This document shows, one piece after another, positions 31,982-41,237 of a stretch of DNA of 64,000 nt (the first letter of the stretch is position 1; each line of letters starts with the position of its first letter). The DNA is from Variovorax ginsengisoli (GTDB lineage Bacteria > Pseudomonadota > Gammaproteobacteria > Burkholderiales > Burkholderiaceae_C): the NCBI RefSeq assembly GCF_030486595.1, contig NZ_JAUJZH010000019.1, positions 91,261-155,260 of the forward strand. The letters are read 5' to 3'. Made by a program: the position numbers and the translations under genes. The notes below the pieces were generated by a model, which was not told where the DNA came from, searched no databases, and saw only the letters and a list, made by a program, of their open reading frames with translations.

Positions 31982-33085
31982 TCAAGCACGCAGCATCCGC
32001 GACTGCGCATGCACCGCGGCCACCAGGGTCGCGACATGCTCGGGCGGCGTGAACTGGCTGATGCCGTGGCCGAGGTTGAAGATGTGGGTCGGGCCGGTGC
32101 TGTCGGGGTCGGTGTGCGGGCGGCCGAAGCTGTTCAGCACCTTGGCCACTTCTTCCTCGATCTGGCGCGGGTGCGCGAACAGGACGTTGGGGTCGATGTT
32201 GCCCTGCAGGGCCTTGCCGCCGGGCCCTTCGCCGACGCGCGCGCGGGCCTGGCCGAGGTTCACGGTCCAGTCCAGGCCCAGCACCTCGCAGGCCAGCGGC
32301 TGCATGTCCTCGAGCCAGAGCCCGCCGCCCTTGGTGAACACGATCCGCGGCACCGGCCGGCCGTCGGCGCCGTCACGGCGCAGCTGCGACAGCACGCGCT
32401 GCGTGTAGGCCAGGCTGAAGGCCTGGAAGGCGCCGTCGGCCAGCACGCCGCCCCAGCTGTCGAACACCATCACGGCCTGGGCACCGGCGTCGATCTGGGC
32501 GTTGAGGTAGGCGGCCACGGCATCGGCATTGACCGCGAGCAGGCGGTGCATCAGGTCGGGGCGGCTGTAGAGCAGCGTCTTGACCTGCCGGTAGTCGCTC
32601 GATCCCGCGCCTTCGACCATGTAGCAGGCCAAGGTCCAGGGGCTGCCCGAGAATCCAATCAACGGCACCCGGCCGTCGAGCGCGCGGCGGATCGAGGCGA
32701 CCGCGTCGAAGACGTAGCGCAGCTTGTCCATGTCGGGCACGGCCAGGGCCCCGATGCCGGCCTCGTCGCGCACCGGCCGCGCGAAGCGCGGGCCTTCGCC
32801 GGCCTCGAACGAGAGGCCCAGCCCCATCGCGTCGGGCACCGTCAGGATGTCGGAGAACAGGATCGCGGCATCGAGCGGGAAGCGCTCGAGCGGCTGCAGC
32901 GTGACTTCGGTCGCGTAGTCGACGTTGGTGGCCAGGCCCATGAAGCTGCCGGCCTTGGCCCGGGTCGCCAGGTATTCGGGCAGATAGCGCCCGGCCTGGC
33001 GCATCAACCAGACCGGCGTGTGGTCGGTGGCCTGGCGCCAGCAGGCGCGCAGGAAGGTGTCGTTCTTCAGGGGGGCGAAAGGCAT
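31982..33085 (-). CDS. hemE: Uroporphyrinogen decarboxylase
   Basis: 367 aa. HemE removes four carboxyl groups from uroporphyrinogen III to give coproporphyrinogen III in haem synthesis. Signature PVWLMRQAGRYLPEY lies at about 24-38; IGFSGSPWTLACYMVEG at about 140-156 is the second signature; the C-terminus has FNLGHGISQFTPPEHV with the conserved His. Length is normal. Follows the redoxin gene by 58 bp on the same strand; hemE beside priA is common in beta-proteobacteria. Confidence 0.97.
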   Translation of the reverse strand: MPFAPLKNDTFLRACWRQATDHTPVWLMRQAGRYLPEYLATRAKAGSFMGLATNVDYATEVTLQPLERFPLDAAILFSDILTVPDAMGLGLSFEAGEGPRFARPVRDEAGIGALAVPDMDKLRYVFDAVASIRRALDGRVPLIGFSGSPWTLACYMVEGAGSSDYRQVKTLLYSRPDLMHRLLAVNADAVAAYLNAQIDAGAQAVMVFDSWGGVLADGAFQAFSLAYTQRVLSQLRRDGADGRPVPRIVFTKGGGLWLEDMQPLACEVLGLDWTVNLGQARARVGEGPGGKALQGNIDPNVLFAHPRQIEEEVAKVLNSFGRPHTDPDSTGPTHIFNLGHGISQFTPPEHVATLVAAVHAQSRMLRA

Positions 33086-33143
33086 CCCCCGATTGTCGCA
33101 GGGGAGTCCGGGCGGGGGCCGGGCCGGCCGCCCGGAGGCGCTC

Positions 33144-33836
33144 TCAGGTCTTGTACTTGATCGAGCAGCCGTAGGGGCGGGTCGCGGCGGCGCTGATCGC
33201 CTTGCCGCCGAAGGCCTCGCCCAAGGCCTGGTTGACGTAGTTGGTGGCGGTCTTGATGTCCTCGGCGCGGGCCGAGGGAATGCTGTCGATGCCCCCGGCG
33301 TAGACCAGGGTGCCCTTGGGGTCGACGATGAAGATGTGGGGCGTGGTGCGCGCGCCGTAGGTGCGGCCGATGACGCCGTCCTCGTCCATCAGCAGCGCGG
33401 TGGGGGCGCCCGATTGAGCCTTCATCCAGGCCGCCAGCGCCTCCGGTTTCAGGTAGTCGCCGTGGCCGCGCTCGGTCGAGTTGATGGACAGCCAGACCAC
33501 GCCCTTGGCGGTGGCGGCCTTCTGGGTGGCGGGCATGTTGCCGCTGCCGTAGTGCTTGCCGACGAAGGGGCAGCCCGGGTTTGTCCATTCGAGGACCACG
33601 AACTTGCCGGCGAAATCCGACAGGCGGTGCGAGGTGCCGGCGGTGTCGACGGCGACGAAATCGGGTGCCGGCTGGCCGACCGCAGGCGCCGCGGCGGCCT
33701 GGGCGTTGAGCATGAAGGTGGCGCCGAGCGCCACCGCGGCGGTCATGATGGCGCGCCGCGAAGCCCGGCTGAGGGCCGCGCGGGCATCGCGAGCGGCGCG
33801 GTAGGAACGAGAGCCGGAGGTGGACGATGTGGACAT
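33144..33836 (-). CDS. Redoxin/thioredoxin-like protein with a Tat-like signal
   Basis: 230 aa from ATG 33836 (an in-frame TTG further up is unlikely; a later ATG at 33746 is possible). Residues near 28-50 read SRRAIMTAAVALGATFML, a twin-arginine-like signal, then AQAAAAP for cleavage. The AhpC/TSA-like domain has PAPDFVAVDTAGTSHRLSDF, the single catalytic-type Cys in EWTNPGCPFVGKHYGS and TTPHIFIVDPKGTLVYAGG with the cis-Pro. There is no CxxC, so it acts more like a peroxiredoxin than a disulfide reductase. Adjacent to a DsbD-type gene that may reduce it. Confidence 0.8.
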   Translation of the reverse strand: MSTSSTSGSRSYRAARDARAALSRASRRAIMTAAVALGATFMLNAQAAAAPAVGQPAPDFVAVDTAGTSHRLSDFAGKFVVLEWTNPGCPFVGKHYGSGNMPATQKAATAKGVVWLSINSTERGHGDYLKPEALAAWMKAQSGAPTALLMDEDGVIGRTYGARTTPHIFIVDPKGTLVYAGGIDSIPSARAEDIKTATNYVNQALGEAFGGKAISAAATRPYGCSIKYKT

Positions 33837-33927
33837 GTCGGCTGGGACTCCTGAATAAATACTCAATAACCGCGACAGCTTAGAACGGATTCTTCATGTC
33901 CATGTGACAACCCGTTAGGGCCCGGGG

Positions 33928-36120
33928 TCAAAGCCGGGCGAGTGCTTCGCGGAGTTCATTCTTGCCCAGGATCTCGGTCAGCACCACGGGCGGCTGGCCG
34001 GGCGCCTGCAGCACGTAGACCGGCACGCCGCTGCGGCCCAACGCCATCAGGGCCTCGGTGATGGCCGGATCGCGCCGAGTCCAGTCGGCGCGCAGCAGCG
34101 CCACCCGGCGGGCATCGAAGTCGGCCAGCACCTCGGCATCGGCCAGGGTGCTGCGCTTGTTGTATTGGCAGGTCACGCACCAGGCAGCCGTGAAGTCAAT
34201 GAACACCGGCTGCCCGGCCGCCGCCAGGGCGCTGGCGCGCTCGGCCGACCAGGGCTGCCAGCGCTGGCCCGCCGCCGCCGTCGCGACCGGTTCGAGCGGC
34301 CGCACGACGTGGCCGCCGATGGCGCCGGCCAGCACGGCCGTGAGGGCGACCGTCAGGCCGGCGAGCACCAGGCGGGTGCGGCCGCGCAGGGTCAGGCTCC
34401 AGGCGATCGCCGCCAGGCAGACGAGCAGGCCCAGCAGGGCGCCGGCGCCGTCGATGCCGCTTTGCTGGCCCAGCACCCAGACCAGCCAGGCCACCGTGGC
34501 GAACATCGGGAACGCGAGCAGGCGGCGCAGCGTGTTCATCCAGGCGCCCGGCCGGGGCAGCAGCCGGGCCACGGCGGGCACGAAGCCGGCCGCCAGGTAG
34601 GGCAGCGCCAGGCCAAGGCCGAGCACCGCGAACATCAGCAGCGCCTGGCCGGCGGGGAGGGCGATCGCGAAACCCAGCGAGGCGCCCATGAAGGGCGCGG
34701 TGCAGGGCGATGCGACCACCACCGCCAGCACGCCCGACAGGAAGTCGTTGGCCACCGGATGGCGGGCCTGCACGGCCCCGATCGATGCCGGCGCCATGCG
34801 GCCGAACTCGAACAGGCCGGCCAGGTTGAGCCCGATCAGCGTGAACAGCGCGGCCAGGGGCGCCACCACCGCGGGCGACTGCAACTGGAAGCCCCAGCCG
34901 AGCTGGGCGCCGGCGGCCCTCAGCGCGAGCATCGCGCCACCCAGGGCCAGGAAGGAAAGGATCACGCCGCCCGTGTAGGCCAGGGCAGCCAGCCGGTGGG
35001 CGCGGCGGTCGTCGGCATGGCGCGTGAAACCCAGTACCTTGATCGCCAGCACCGGGAAGACGCAGGGCATCAGGTTCAGCAGCAGGCCGCCGATCAGCGC
35101 GCCGAGCAGGGCGGCGACGAAGCCGGCCGAGGGCGGTGCCGGCCGCGGCGCGGGCGGCGTGGCATTGGCCGCGAGCGCTGCCGTCAGGGCCGGCGACACC
35201 TGGGCCGGCGCCGCGACGCTCGGCCAGCTGCCGGCCACCGGCGCCTCGGCGCGCCAGGCGGCCGGCTGGCCGGGCTGGCGATCGGCTTCGGCGAGCGCCA
35301 CCACCACCGGCATGACGGCGGGGCTGGCGCTGCGCTGGTCGGCCAGCGGCACGGTGGCGGTCCAGGCATCGCCCTGCCAGGTTTGGGTCCAGTCCTTGCC
35401 CAGCACGGCGCCGGTGCGAATCACCTCGGCGGTTTCGGGAAAGAACTCCAGGGTCTTGCCCTGGGCGGCGGCGGGCAGGCCGTCGAGGCGCACCTGCAGC
35501 TTGTCGCCGTCGATGGCGATCCGGCCCGGCTGCGCCAGCGCGGCGGGCTGGGCGGCGAGCGCGGCATCGAAATCGGCCTTGTGCAGCGCCGTCGAGCCCT
35601 GCAGCGGCAGCTTGAGAAGGAATTCCCCGTCTTCGGGAATGCACTCCTTGCTGCACACCAGCCAGGAGGCCTTGAGCCGAACTTCCATCTCGGCCGCGCC
35701 AGTGAGCGCCGGCTGCGGCCTGAAGTCGGCCCCGACGCTGAGCGGCACCGGCAGCAGCACGGTGTTCTCGTAGCCGTAGTTGGCCAAGTTGCCGATCGGG
35801 ATCTTGCGCGGCACGGGCCAGGCGATGTCGCCGCTGGAAACGCCCGCCGGCAGGGACCATGCAAGCTCGGTCGGCAGACCGGAGTCGCCCGCATTCTTCC
35901 AGTAGGTGTGCCAGCCGGGCTGGTGGGCGATCTGCAGGCCGACCCAGAGCGGCGCGCCCGGCGACACGCCCTCGGGGGCATGGGCGACGAGCTCGGCCCG
36001 CACATGCGGGGTGGTGACCACCGGGCCGGTCCTGGCGGACAGCTGGGCCACGGCCGGCAGGCAGGCCGCGAGGCTGGCGCAGAGGAATGCCGCGAGGCGG
36101 AATCGGGAAAGGAGGGACAT
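33928..36120 (-). CDS. Protein-disulfide reductase, DsbD/ScsB family
   Basis: 730 aa. A signal peptide is followed by a DsbC-like alpha domain (about 30-270, with VCSKECIPEDGEF giving two of its cysteines), an eight-helix membrane domain from about 320 (LLNLMPCVFPVLAIKVLGFT; SPCTAPFMGASLGFA holds the paired Cys), and a C-terminal thioredoxin domain with FTAAWCVTCQYNKRS near residues 643-657. Electrons pass from cytoplasmic thioredoxin to periplasmic partners. The adjacent redoxin is a natural candidate partner. Starts 39 bp after the AlaX-like gene. Confidence 0.92.
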   Translation of the reverse strand: MSLLSRFRLAAFLCASLAACLPAVAQLSARTGPVVTTPHVRAELVAHAPEGVSPGAPLWVGLQIAHQPGWHTYWKNAGDSGLPTELAWSLPAGVSSGDIAWPVPRKIPIGNLANYGYENTVLLPVPLSVGADFRPQPALTGAAEMEVRLKASWLVCSKECIPEDGEFLLKLPLQGSTALHKADFDAALAAQPAALAQPGRIAIDGDKLQVRLDGLPAAAQGKTLEFFPETAEVIRTGAVLGKDWTQTWQGDAWTATVPLADQRSASPAVMPVVVALAEADRQPGQPAAWRAEAPVAGSWPSVAAPAQVSPALTAALAANATPPAPRPAPPSAGFVAALLGALIGGLLLNLMPCVFPVLAIKVLGFTRHADDRRAHRLAALAYTGGVILSFLALGGAMLALRAAGAQLGWGFQLQSPAVVAPLAALFTLIGLNLAGLFEFGRMAPASIGAVQARHPVANDFLSGVLAVVVASPCTAPFMGASLGFAIALPAGQALLMFAVLGLGLALPYLAAGFVPAVARLLPRPGAWMNTLRRLLAFPMFATVAWLVWVLGQQSGIDGAGALLGLLVCLAAIAWSLTLRGRTRLVLAGLTVALTAVLAGAIGGHVVRPLEPVATAAAGQRWQPWSAERASALAAAGQPVFIDFTAAWCVTCQYNKRSTLADAEVLADFDARRVALLRADWTRRDPAITEALMALGRSGVPVYVLQAPGQPPVVLTEILGKNELREALARL

Positions 36121-36159
36121 GCCGTCAGTCGGAGCGGGCGCGCGAGGCGAAGTTCCGGC

Positions 36160-36906
36160 TCATCCGCCCCACCCCAGCACCACGCGCCGGCTGTTGGCGC
36201 TCTTCTTCTCGATCTTGGTGACCACCACGGAGCCGATCTCGCCGGTGTTCGCCACGTGGGTGCCGCCGCAGGGCTGGAAATCGATGGCCTGGTCGCCGCT
36301 GCCGATGCGGATCGTGCGGACCGTGCCGGTGCCGCGCGGCGGCTGCACGCTCATGCTCTTGACCAGGGCCGGGTTGGCGTCGAGCTCGGCATCGCTGATG
36401 GCGCCGACCACCAGCGGATGGGCGGCCGCCACCAGCCGCGCGAGGCCGGCCGTCAGGGCCTCCTTGTCGAGCGGGTCGGTCATGTGGAAATCGAGCCGCG
36501 CGTAGTCGGGCGTGATCGAGCAGCCATTGACCGGCTGCGGCACCAGGTGGCACAGCAGGTGGGTGGCGGTATGGAAGCGCATCAGCTTGTGGCGGCGCTC
36601 CCAGTCGATCGCGGCGGTGACGCGCACGCCGGGCTGCAGCGCGGCGACCAGGGCCTCCTGGCCCGCGGCCGGGACATGGACGATATGGTCGGTGGGCCTG
36701 CCGTCGGCATCCTTGGCCTTGCGGGTATCGGCGATCGCGATCTCGCGGCCGTCGGCCAGCACCAGCCGGCCGTTGTCGCCGGCCTGGCCGCCGCCCAGCG
36801 GATAGAAAACGGTGCGGTCGAGCACGATGCCGCCTTCGTCCGCGGCGACCACGAGGGCCTCGCAGTCGCGCAGGTAGGCATCGGAGCGGAACAGGTCGTC
36901 GGTCAT
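36160..36906 (-). CDS. AlaX-type alanyl-tRNA editing protein
   Basis: 248 aa from ATG 36906. It corresponds to the free-standing editing domain of alanyl-tRNA synthetase, hydrolysing Ser-tRNA(Ala) or Gly-tRNA(Ala). The zinc ligands are HTATH (about 112-116) and CGGTHVANTGEIG (Cys and His near 218-222); LDRTVFYPLGGGQAGDNG is the conserved N-terminal segment. Length fits AlaX-M/S proteins. Divergent from the lipoprotein dehydrogenase gene. Confidence 0.9.
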   Translation of the reverse strand: MTDDLFRSDAYLRDCEALVVAADEGGIVLDRTVFYPLGGGQAGDNGRLVLADGREIAIADTRKAKDADGRPTDHIVHVPAAGQEALVAALQPGVRVTAAIDWERRHKLMRFHTATHLLCHLVPQPVNGCSITPDYARLDFHMTDPLDKEALTAGLARLVAAAHPLVVGAISDAELDANPALVKSMSVQPPRGTGTVRTIRIGSGDQAIDFQPCGGTHVANTGEIGSVVVTKIEKKSANSRRVVLGWGG

Positions 36907-37007
36907 GGCCCGATGGTAGCGGCGCGGCGGCGGGGGAGCCGGCCCACGCCCGAAAGCGCCCGCAGCCGACACCGGCGGCGATGCGGGGCGGGCAGGATGG
37001 CGCCAGA

Positions 37008-38366
37008 ATGAACTTGCCCATGACCCCACCCCTTTTCATGCGGCGCTCGCTGCTCGCCCCGGCTGCGGCGGCGCTGCTGCTGGCCGCCTGCGGCGACGCC
37101 GCGAAGCTGGCGCCGGAAGCCGAGACCGGGCCGACGCCGACGCTGCCGGCACCGCGCCAGGCCCTGCTGCCGACCGTCAATGTCGCGCCGGTCGTGGGTT
37201 GGACCGACACCGCCGGCCCGACCGCGCCCGACGGCTTCGCGGTGACGGCGCTGGCCCGCGGCCTGGACCATCCGCGCACCGTCTACACGCTGCCCAACGG
37301 CGACGTGCTGGTGGTCGAGAGCAACAAGCCGCCGAAGCCCGAAGGCAGTCACGACGGCGGCAGCGGGTTGGTCGCACGGATCAAGCAGTGGGTCACCAGC
37401 CAGGTCATGAAGCGCGCCGGCGCCGGGGTGCCGAGCGCCAACCGCATCACCCTGCTGCGCGACGCCGACCACGATGGGGTCGCCGAACTGAAGCAGGTGT
37501 TCATGCAGAACCTGAACTCTCCCTTCGGCGTCGTGCTGGTCGGCAACGAACTGTTCATCGCCAATGCCGACGCGCTGGTCAAGGTGCCGTATGCCGACGG
37601 CCAGACCCAGGTCACGGCGGCGCCGGTCAAGGTGACCGACCTGCCCGCCGGCATCAACCACCACTGGACCAAGCACGTGGTCGCCAACCGCGAGGGCACG
37701 AAGCTCTATGTCACGGTCGGTTCCAACAGCAACGTGGGCGAGAACGGCATGGAGGCCGAGGAGGGGCGCGCCGCCGTCTGGGAGGTCGACTTGAAGAGCG
37801 GCGAGAAGCGGCTGTTCGCCAGCGGCCTGCGCAACCCCACGGCGCTCGCCTGGGAGCCCGACACCGATGTGCTGTGGGCGGTGGTCAACGAACGCGACGA
37901 GCTCGGCAGCGACCTGGTGCCCGACTACCTGACCTCGGTCAAGGACGGTGCCTTCTACGGCTGGCCGTGGAGCTACTACGGCGGCTATGTCGATGCCCGC
38001 GTGAACCCGCAGCGCCCGGACCGGGTCGCCGCCGCGGTGGTGCCCGACTACGCGCTGGGTTCGCACCGGGCGCCGCTCGGCATCGCCTTCTCGCGCCCGG
38101 GGGCCATGCCCGTGGAGTTCGCCAACGGCGCCTTCATCGGCGAGCACGGGTCCTGGAACCGCAAGCCGCTGGCCGGCTACAAGGTGGTCTTCGTGCCCTT
38201 CATCGGCGGCCGGCCCAGCGGTCCGCCGGTCGATTTCCTGACCGGCTTCCTGACCGCCGACGACAAGGCGCAGGGCCGCCCGGTCGGCGTGGCGTTCGAT
38301 AACAGCGGTGCGCTGCTGGTCGCCGACGATGTCGGCAACGCGGTCTGGCGGGTCAGGAAAAAGTAG
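37008..38366 (+). CDS. PQQ-dependent sugar dehydrogenase-like lipoprotein
   Basis: 452 aa from ATG 37008. Signal with lipobox LLLAACGD (Cys28) makes it a lipoprotein. The beta-propeller shows TALARGLDHPRTVYTLPNGD, SPFGVVLVGNELFIANAD, LFASGLRNPTALAWEPDTD (the GLRNP motif of soluble glucose/sorbosone dehydrogenases) and GEHGSWNRKPLAGYKVVFVP. These belong to the GDH/HSD group that binds PQQ and oxidises sugars or aldoses in the periplasm. No PQQ biosynthesis genes are in view. Confidence 0.87.
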   Translation: MNLPMTPPLFMRRSLLAPAAAALLLAACGDAAKLAPEAETGPTPTLPAPRQALLPTVNVAPVVGWTDTAGPTAPDGFAVTALARGLDHPRTVYTLPNGDVLVVESNKPPKPEGSHDGGSGLVARIKQWVTSQVMKRAGAGVPSANRITLLRDADHDGVAELKQVFMQNLNSPFGVVLVGNELFIANADALVKVPYADGQTQVTAAPVKVTDLPAGINHHWTKHVVANREGTKLYVTVGSNSNVGENGMEAEEGRAAVWEVDLKSGEKRLFASGLRNPTALAWEPDTDVLWAVVNERDELGSDLVPDYLTSVKDGAFYGWPWSYYGGYVDARVNPQRPDRVAAAVVPDYALGSHRAPLGIAFSRPGAMPVEFANGAFIGEHGSWNRKPLAGYKVVFVPFIGGRPSGPPVDFLTGFLTADDKAQGRPVGVAFDNSGALLVADDVGNAVWRVRKK

Positions 38367-38378
38367 TGTGAACGGGGC

Positions 38379-39389
38379 TTAGAACCCCGCCAGCACCACC
38401 TTCCCCTGCGCCTTGCCGCTCTCGATCAGCGCGTGGGCCCGGCGCAGGTTGGCGGCGTTGATGGCGCCGAAGCTCGCGTTGGCCGTCGTGCGGATGCGGC
38501 CGGCATCGACCAGCTGCGCCACCTCGGCCAGCAGTTCGCCCTGGCGCGCCATGTCGGCGGTCTCGAAGCGCGAACGGGCGAACATCATTTCCCAGTGCAG
38601 CGAGATGCACTTGGTCTTCAGCGGCATGGCGTCGAGAACGGGCAGGTCGTCGATCACCGCCATCCGGCCCTGCGGCTGGAGGCTTTCGATGATCTGCGTG
38701 TAGTGCTGGCCGGTCTGCGTCAAGCTGGCCACCATCTCGACCTCGCCGAAGTCGGCCGCCTTCAGTTCCCCGGCCAGTGGCTTCGAATGATCGATCACGG
38801 CATGGGCGCCGAGCTCGAGGCACCAGGCCCGGGTCTCGGGGCGCGAGGCGGTGGCGATCACGCGCAGCTGGGTCAGTTGGCGCGCCAGCTGGATCAGGAT
38901 CGAGCCGACGCCGCCGGCGCCGCCGACGATCAACAGGGTCTGGCCGGCGCCGCCGCCCTGGGGCACGCCGAGGCGGTCGAACAGCAGCTCATAGGCCGTG
39001 AGGGTGGTCAGCGGCAGCGCCGCCGCCTGGGCGTCGTCGAGGCTGCGGGGCGCCAGCGCCGCGATGCGCTCGTCGACCGTGTGCAGCTCGCTGTTGGCGC
39101 CGGGACGGACGATCGAGCCGGCGTAGTAGACCCGGTCGCCGGGCTTGAACCGGGTGACGGCGCCGCCCACCGCCTCGACCGTGCCGACCGCGTCCCAGCC
39201 CAGCACCTTGGCCTGGCCGGCTTCGGGGGCTGCGTTGCGGCGCACCTTGGTGTCGACCGGATTGACCGAGATCGCCTTCACCCGCACCAGCAGGTCGCGG
39301 GGGCCGGGTGTCGGGGCCGGCAGCTCGAGGTCCTCGAGCGCGGCCGGGTTGTCGATGGGGAGGGACTGGCGGTAGCCGACGGCTTTCAT
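38379..39389 (-). CDS. Zinc-binding-type alcohol dehydrogenase / quinone oxidoreductase (MDR family)
   Basis: 336 aa. N-terminal GroES-like domain (VRVKAISVNPVDTKVRRNAA, then VLGWDAVGTVEAVGG) and Rossmann domain with LLIVGGAGGVGSILIQLARQ at about 150-169. The structural-zinc cysteines of classic alcohol dehydrogenases are absent, as in NADPH:quinone reductases. The next gene on the opposite strand is a LysR regulator with an 85-bp shared promoter region, so it is probably the target. Confidence 0.9.
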   Translation of the reverse strand: MKAVGYRQSLPIDNPAALEDLELPAPTPGPRDLLVRVKAISVNPVDTKVRRNAAPEAGQAKVLGWDAVGTVEAVGGAVTRFKPGDRVYYAGSIVRPGANSELHTVDERIAALAPRSLDDAQAAALPLTTLTAYELLFDRLGVPQGGGAGQTLLIVGGAGGVGSILIQLARQLTQLRVIATASRPETRAWCLELGAHAVIDHSKPLAGELKAADFGEVEMVASLTQTGQHYTQIIESLQPQGRMAVIDDLPVLDAMPLKTKCISLHWEMMFARSRFETADMARQGELLAEVAQLVDAGRIRTTANASFGAINAANLRRAHALIESGKAQGKVVLAGF

Positions 39390-39474
39390 GGGAGTTCCTT
39401 GATCGTTGCGACACGCTCAATGTAGAGTGGCAATCGAAAATTGATAAGAGGCCTCAAGAAAGCTTCACTTTCAA

Positions 39475-40404
39475 ATGAAGATTGAAAATATCGCCGACCT
39501 GCAGGTGCTGGTCCACACGGCGCGCGGCGGCACGCTCACGGCGGCCGCCTCGGCGCTCGGCATCACGCCGGCGGCGGCCAGCGCGACCCTCAAGCGGCTC
39601 GAGTCGCAACTCGGCGCCCGCCTGTTCGAGCGCTCGACCCGGGCGATGCGGCTGACGCCGCAAGGCCAGACCTTGCTCGACTACGCGGTGCGCGCCTTCG
39701 AGCTGCTGGCAGAGGGCGAATCCCTGGTGCAGGCCGATCGCGGCGCGCTGGTGGGCACGGTGCGGGTGGCGGCGCCTTCCGACCTGACCCGGGTCACGCT
39801 GCTGCCCTGGTTCGACGACTTCCTCGCGCTGCACCCGGGCCTCCAGCTGGCGCTGTCGGTCGGCGACCGGCCGCTCGACGTCATGCGCGACGAGGTCGAC
39901 ATGGCGCTGCGCTACGGGCCGCTGGCCGACTCGCGGCTGGTGGCGAGGCGGCTGGCCGACTCCCGTCCGGCGCTGTGCGCCTCGCCGGCCTACCTGCGCC
40001 GCCATCCGGCGCCGCAGACGCCGCACGACCTGCTGCAGCACAACTGCCTCACCTTCCACCGCGGCGGACGGCGGCAGCGGCTGTGGCGCTTCGCCCGCCA
40101 TGGCCACTGGACCGAGGTCCGGGTCGATGGCGACCGGGTGGTCGACGATGCCTCGCTGGCGCGCGAATGGGCCCTGGCCGGGCACGGCATCACCCTGAAG
40201 TCCGCGCTCGACCTGCAGCGCGACGTGGCCTCTGGCGCCCTGATGCGCCTGCTGCCCGACTGGGACACCGAGCCCTATCCGCTGCATGCGCTGCTGCCGA
40301 GCGGCCGCTTCGTGCCGGCGCGGGTGCGGGCGCTGGTCGACTTCCTGGCGCTGAAGTTCGCGTCGAACCCGACCCAGGAAACTGGCCCTAAGATCACCGC
40401 ATGA
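39475..40404 (+). CDS. LysR family transcriptional regulator
   Basis: 309 aa. N-terminal HTH (LQVLVHTARGGTLTAAASAL, then TPAAASATLKRLESQLGARL) and a LysR effector-binding domain (residues 90-295). Divergent from the MDR-family dehydrogenase gene, the usual layout for a LysR protein and its target; also overlaps the creatininase gene by 4 bp, so the two are co-translated. Confidence 0.93.
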   Translation: MKIENIADLQVLVHTARGGTLTAAASALGITPAAASATLKRLESQLGARLFERSTRAMRLTPQGQTLLDYAVRAFELLAEGESLVQADRGALVGTVRVAAPSDLTRVTLLPWFDDFLALHPGLQLALSVGDRPLDVMRDEVDMALRYGPLADSRLVARRLADSRPALCASPAYLRRHPAPQTPHDLLQHNCLTFHRGGRRQRLWRFARHGHWTEVRVDGDRVVDDASLAREWALAGHGITLKSALDLQRDVASGALMRLLPDWDTEPYPLHALLPSGRFVPARVRALVDFLALKFASNPTQETGPKITA

Positions 40405-41219
40405 CAGCCCCCGCCAGCCGCTTCTGGTCCCAGCTCACGACGCGCGATTTCGCCGCCCTCGACCCGGCCGCCACGGTCGCGGTGCTGCCGCTGGGCGCCA
40501 CCGAGCAGCACGGCCCGCACCTGCCGCTGGGCGTCGATTCGGCGCTGGTCGACGGCATCGTCGCCGCCACGCTGCCGCTGCTGCCGGCCGAGCTGCCGGT
40601 GCTGTTCCTGCCGACCCAGCAGATCGGCCTGAGCCCCGAGCACGCGCGCTTTCCCGGCACGCTGACCCTGTCCTCCACCACGCTGATCCAGCTCTGGAGC
40701 GAGATCGGCGCCGGCGTCGCGCGGGCCGGCCTGCGCAAGCTGGTGCTCTTCAACGCCCACGGCGGGCATTCGGGCGCCATGGACATCGTGGCGCGCGAGC
40801 TGCGGGCGGCGCACGGGCTCATCGTCTACAGCAGCAGCTGGTTCAACCTGCCGCTGGGCGAAGCCGGTGCGCAGTTCAGCGCCGACGAGCACCGCTTCGG
40901 CGTCCATGCCGGCGAGATGGAGACCTCGATGATGCTGGCGCTGGCACCCGGTCAGGTGGCGATGGGCGCGGCCCGCGACTTCGGCTCGACCTCGCGCCAG
41001 CGCGCCGCCGACTACCCGATCCTCGGCAACGGCCGCAGCGCGAAGTTGGGCTGGGCGATGGAGGACTACAACCCCGCGGGTGCGGCCGGCAACGCCGCCG
41101 CCGCGAGCGCGGACAAGGGCCGGGCACTTGTCGACGCCAGCGCAGCCCAGCTGGCGGCGCTGCTGGGCGAGGTCTCACGGCTGCCGCTGGCGACGGCCTA
41201 CACGCAGCCGCTGCCCTGA
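40401..41219 (+). CDS. Creatininase family amidohydrolase
   Basis: 272 aa. Metal-binding residues typical of the family are visible in LPLGATEQHGPHLPLGVDS (Glu and His near 34-39, Asp near 45) and in LFNAHGGHSGAMDIVARELR (residues about 116-135); HAGEMETSMMLAL supplies the second Glu. Related enzymes hydrolyse creatinine or formamide-type cyclic amides; substrate here unknown. Its ATG overlaps the LysR stop. Confidence 0.9.
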   Translation: MTAPASRFWSQLTTRDFAALDPAATVAVLPLGATEQHGPHLPLGVDSALVDGIVAATLPLLPAELPVLFLPTQQIGLSPEHARFPGTLTLSSTTLIQLWSEIGAGVARAGLRKLVLFNAHGGHSGAMDIVARELRAAHGLIVYSSSWFNLPLGEAGAQFSADEHRFGVHAGEMETSMMLALAPGQVAMGAARDFGSTSRQRAADYPILGNGRSAKLGWAMEDYNPAGAAGNAAAASADKGRALVDASAAQLAALLGEVSRLPLATAYTQPLP

Positions 41220-41237
41220 ACGTTGCTCCGCTGCCGA

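Noticed and set aside
31871..33160. Plus-strand 429-codon open frame over hemE
   Set aside because: Antisense shadow: the minus strand carries the complete uroporphyrinogen decarboxylase signatures.
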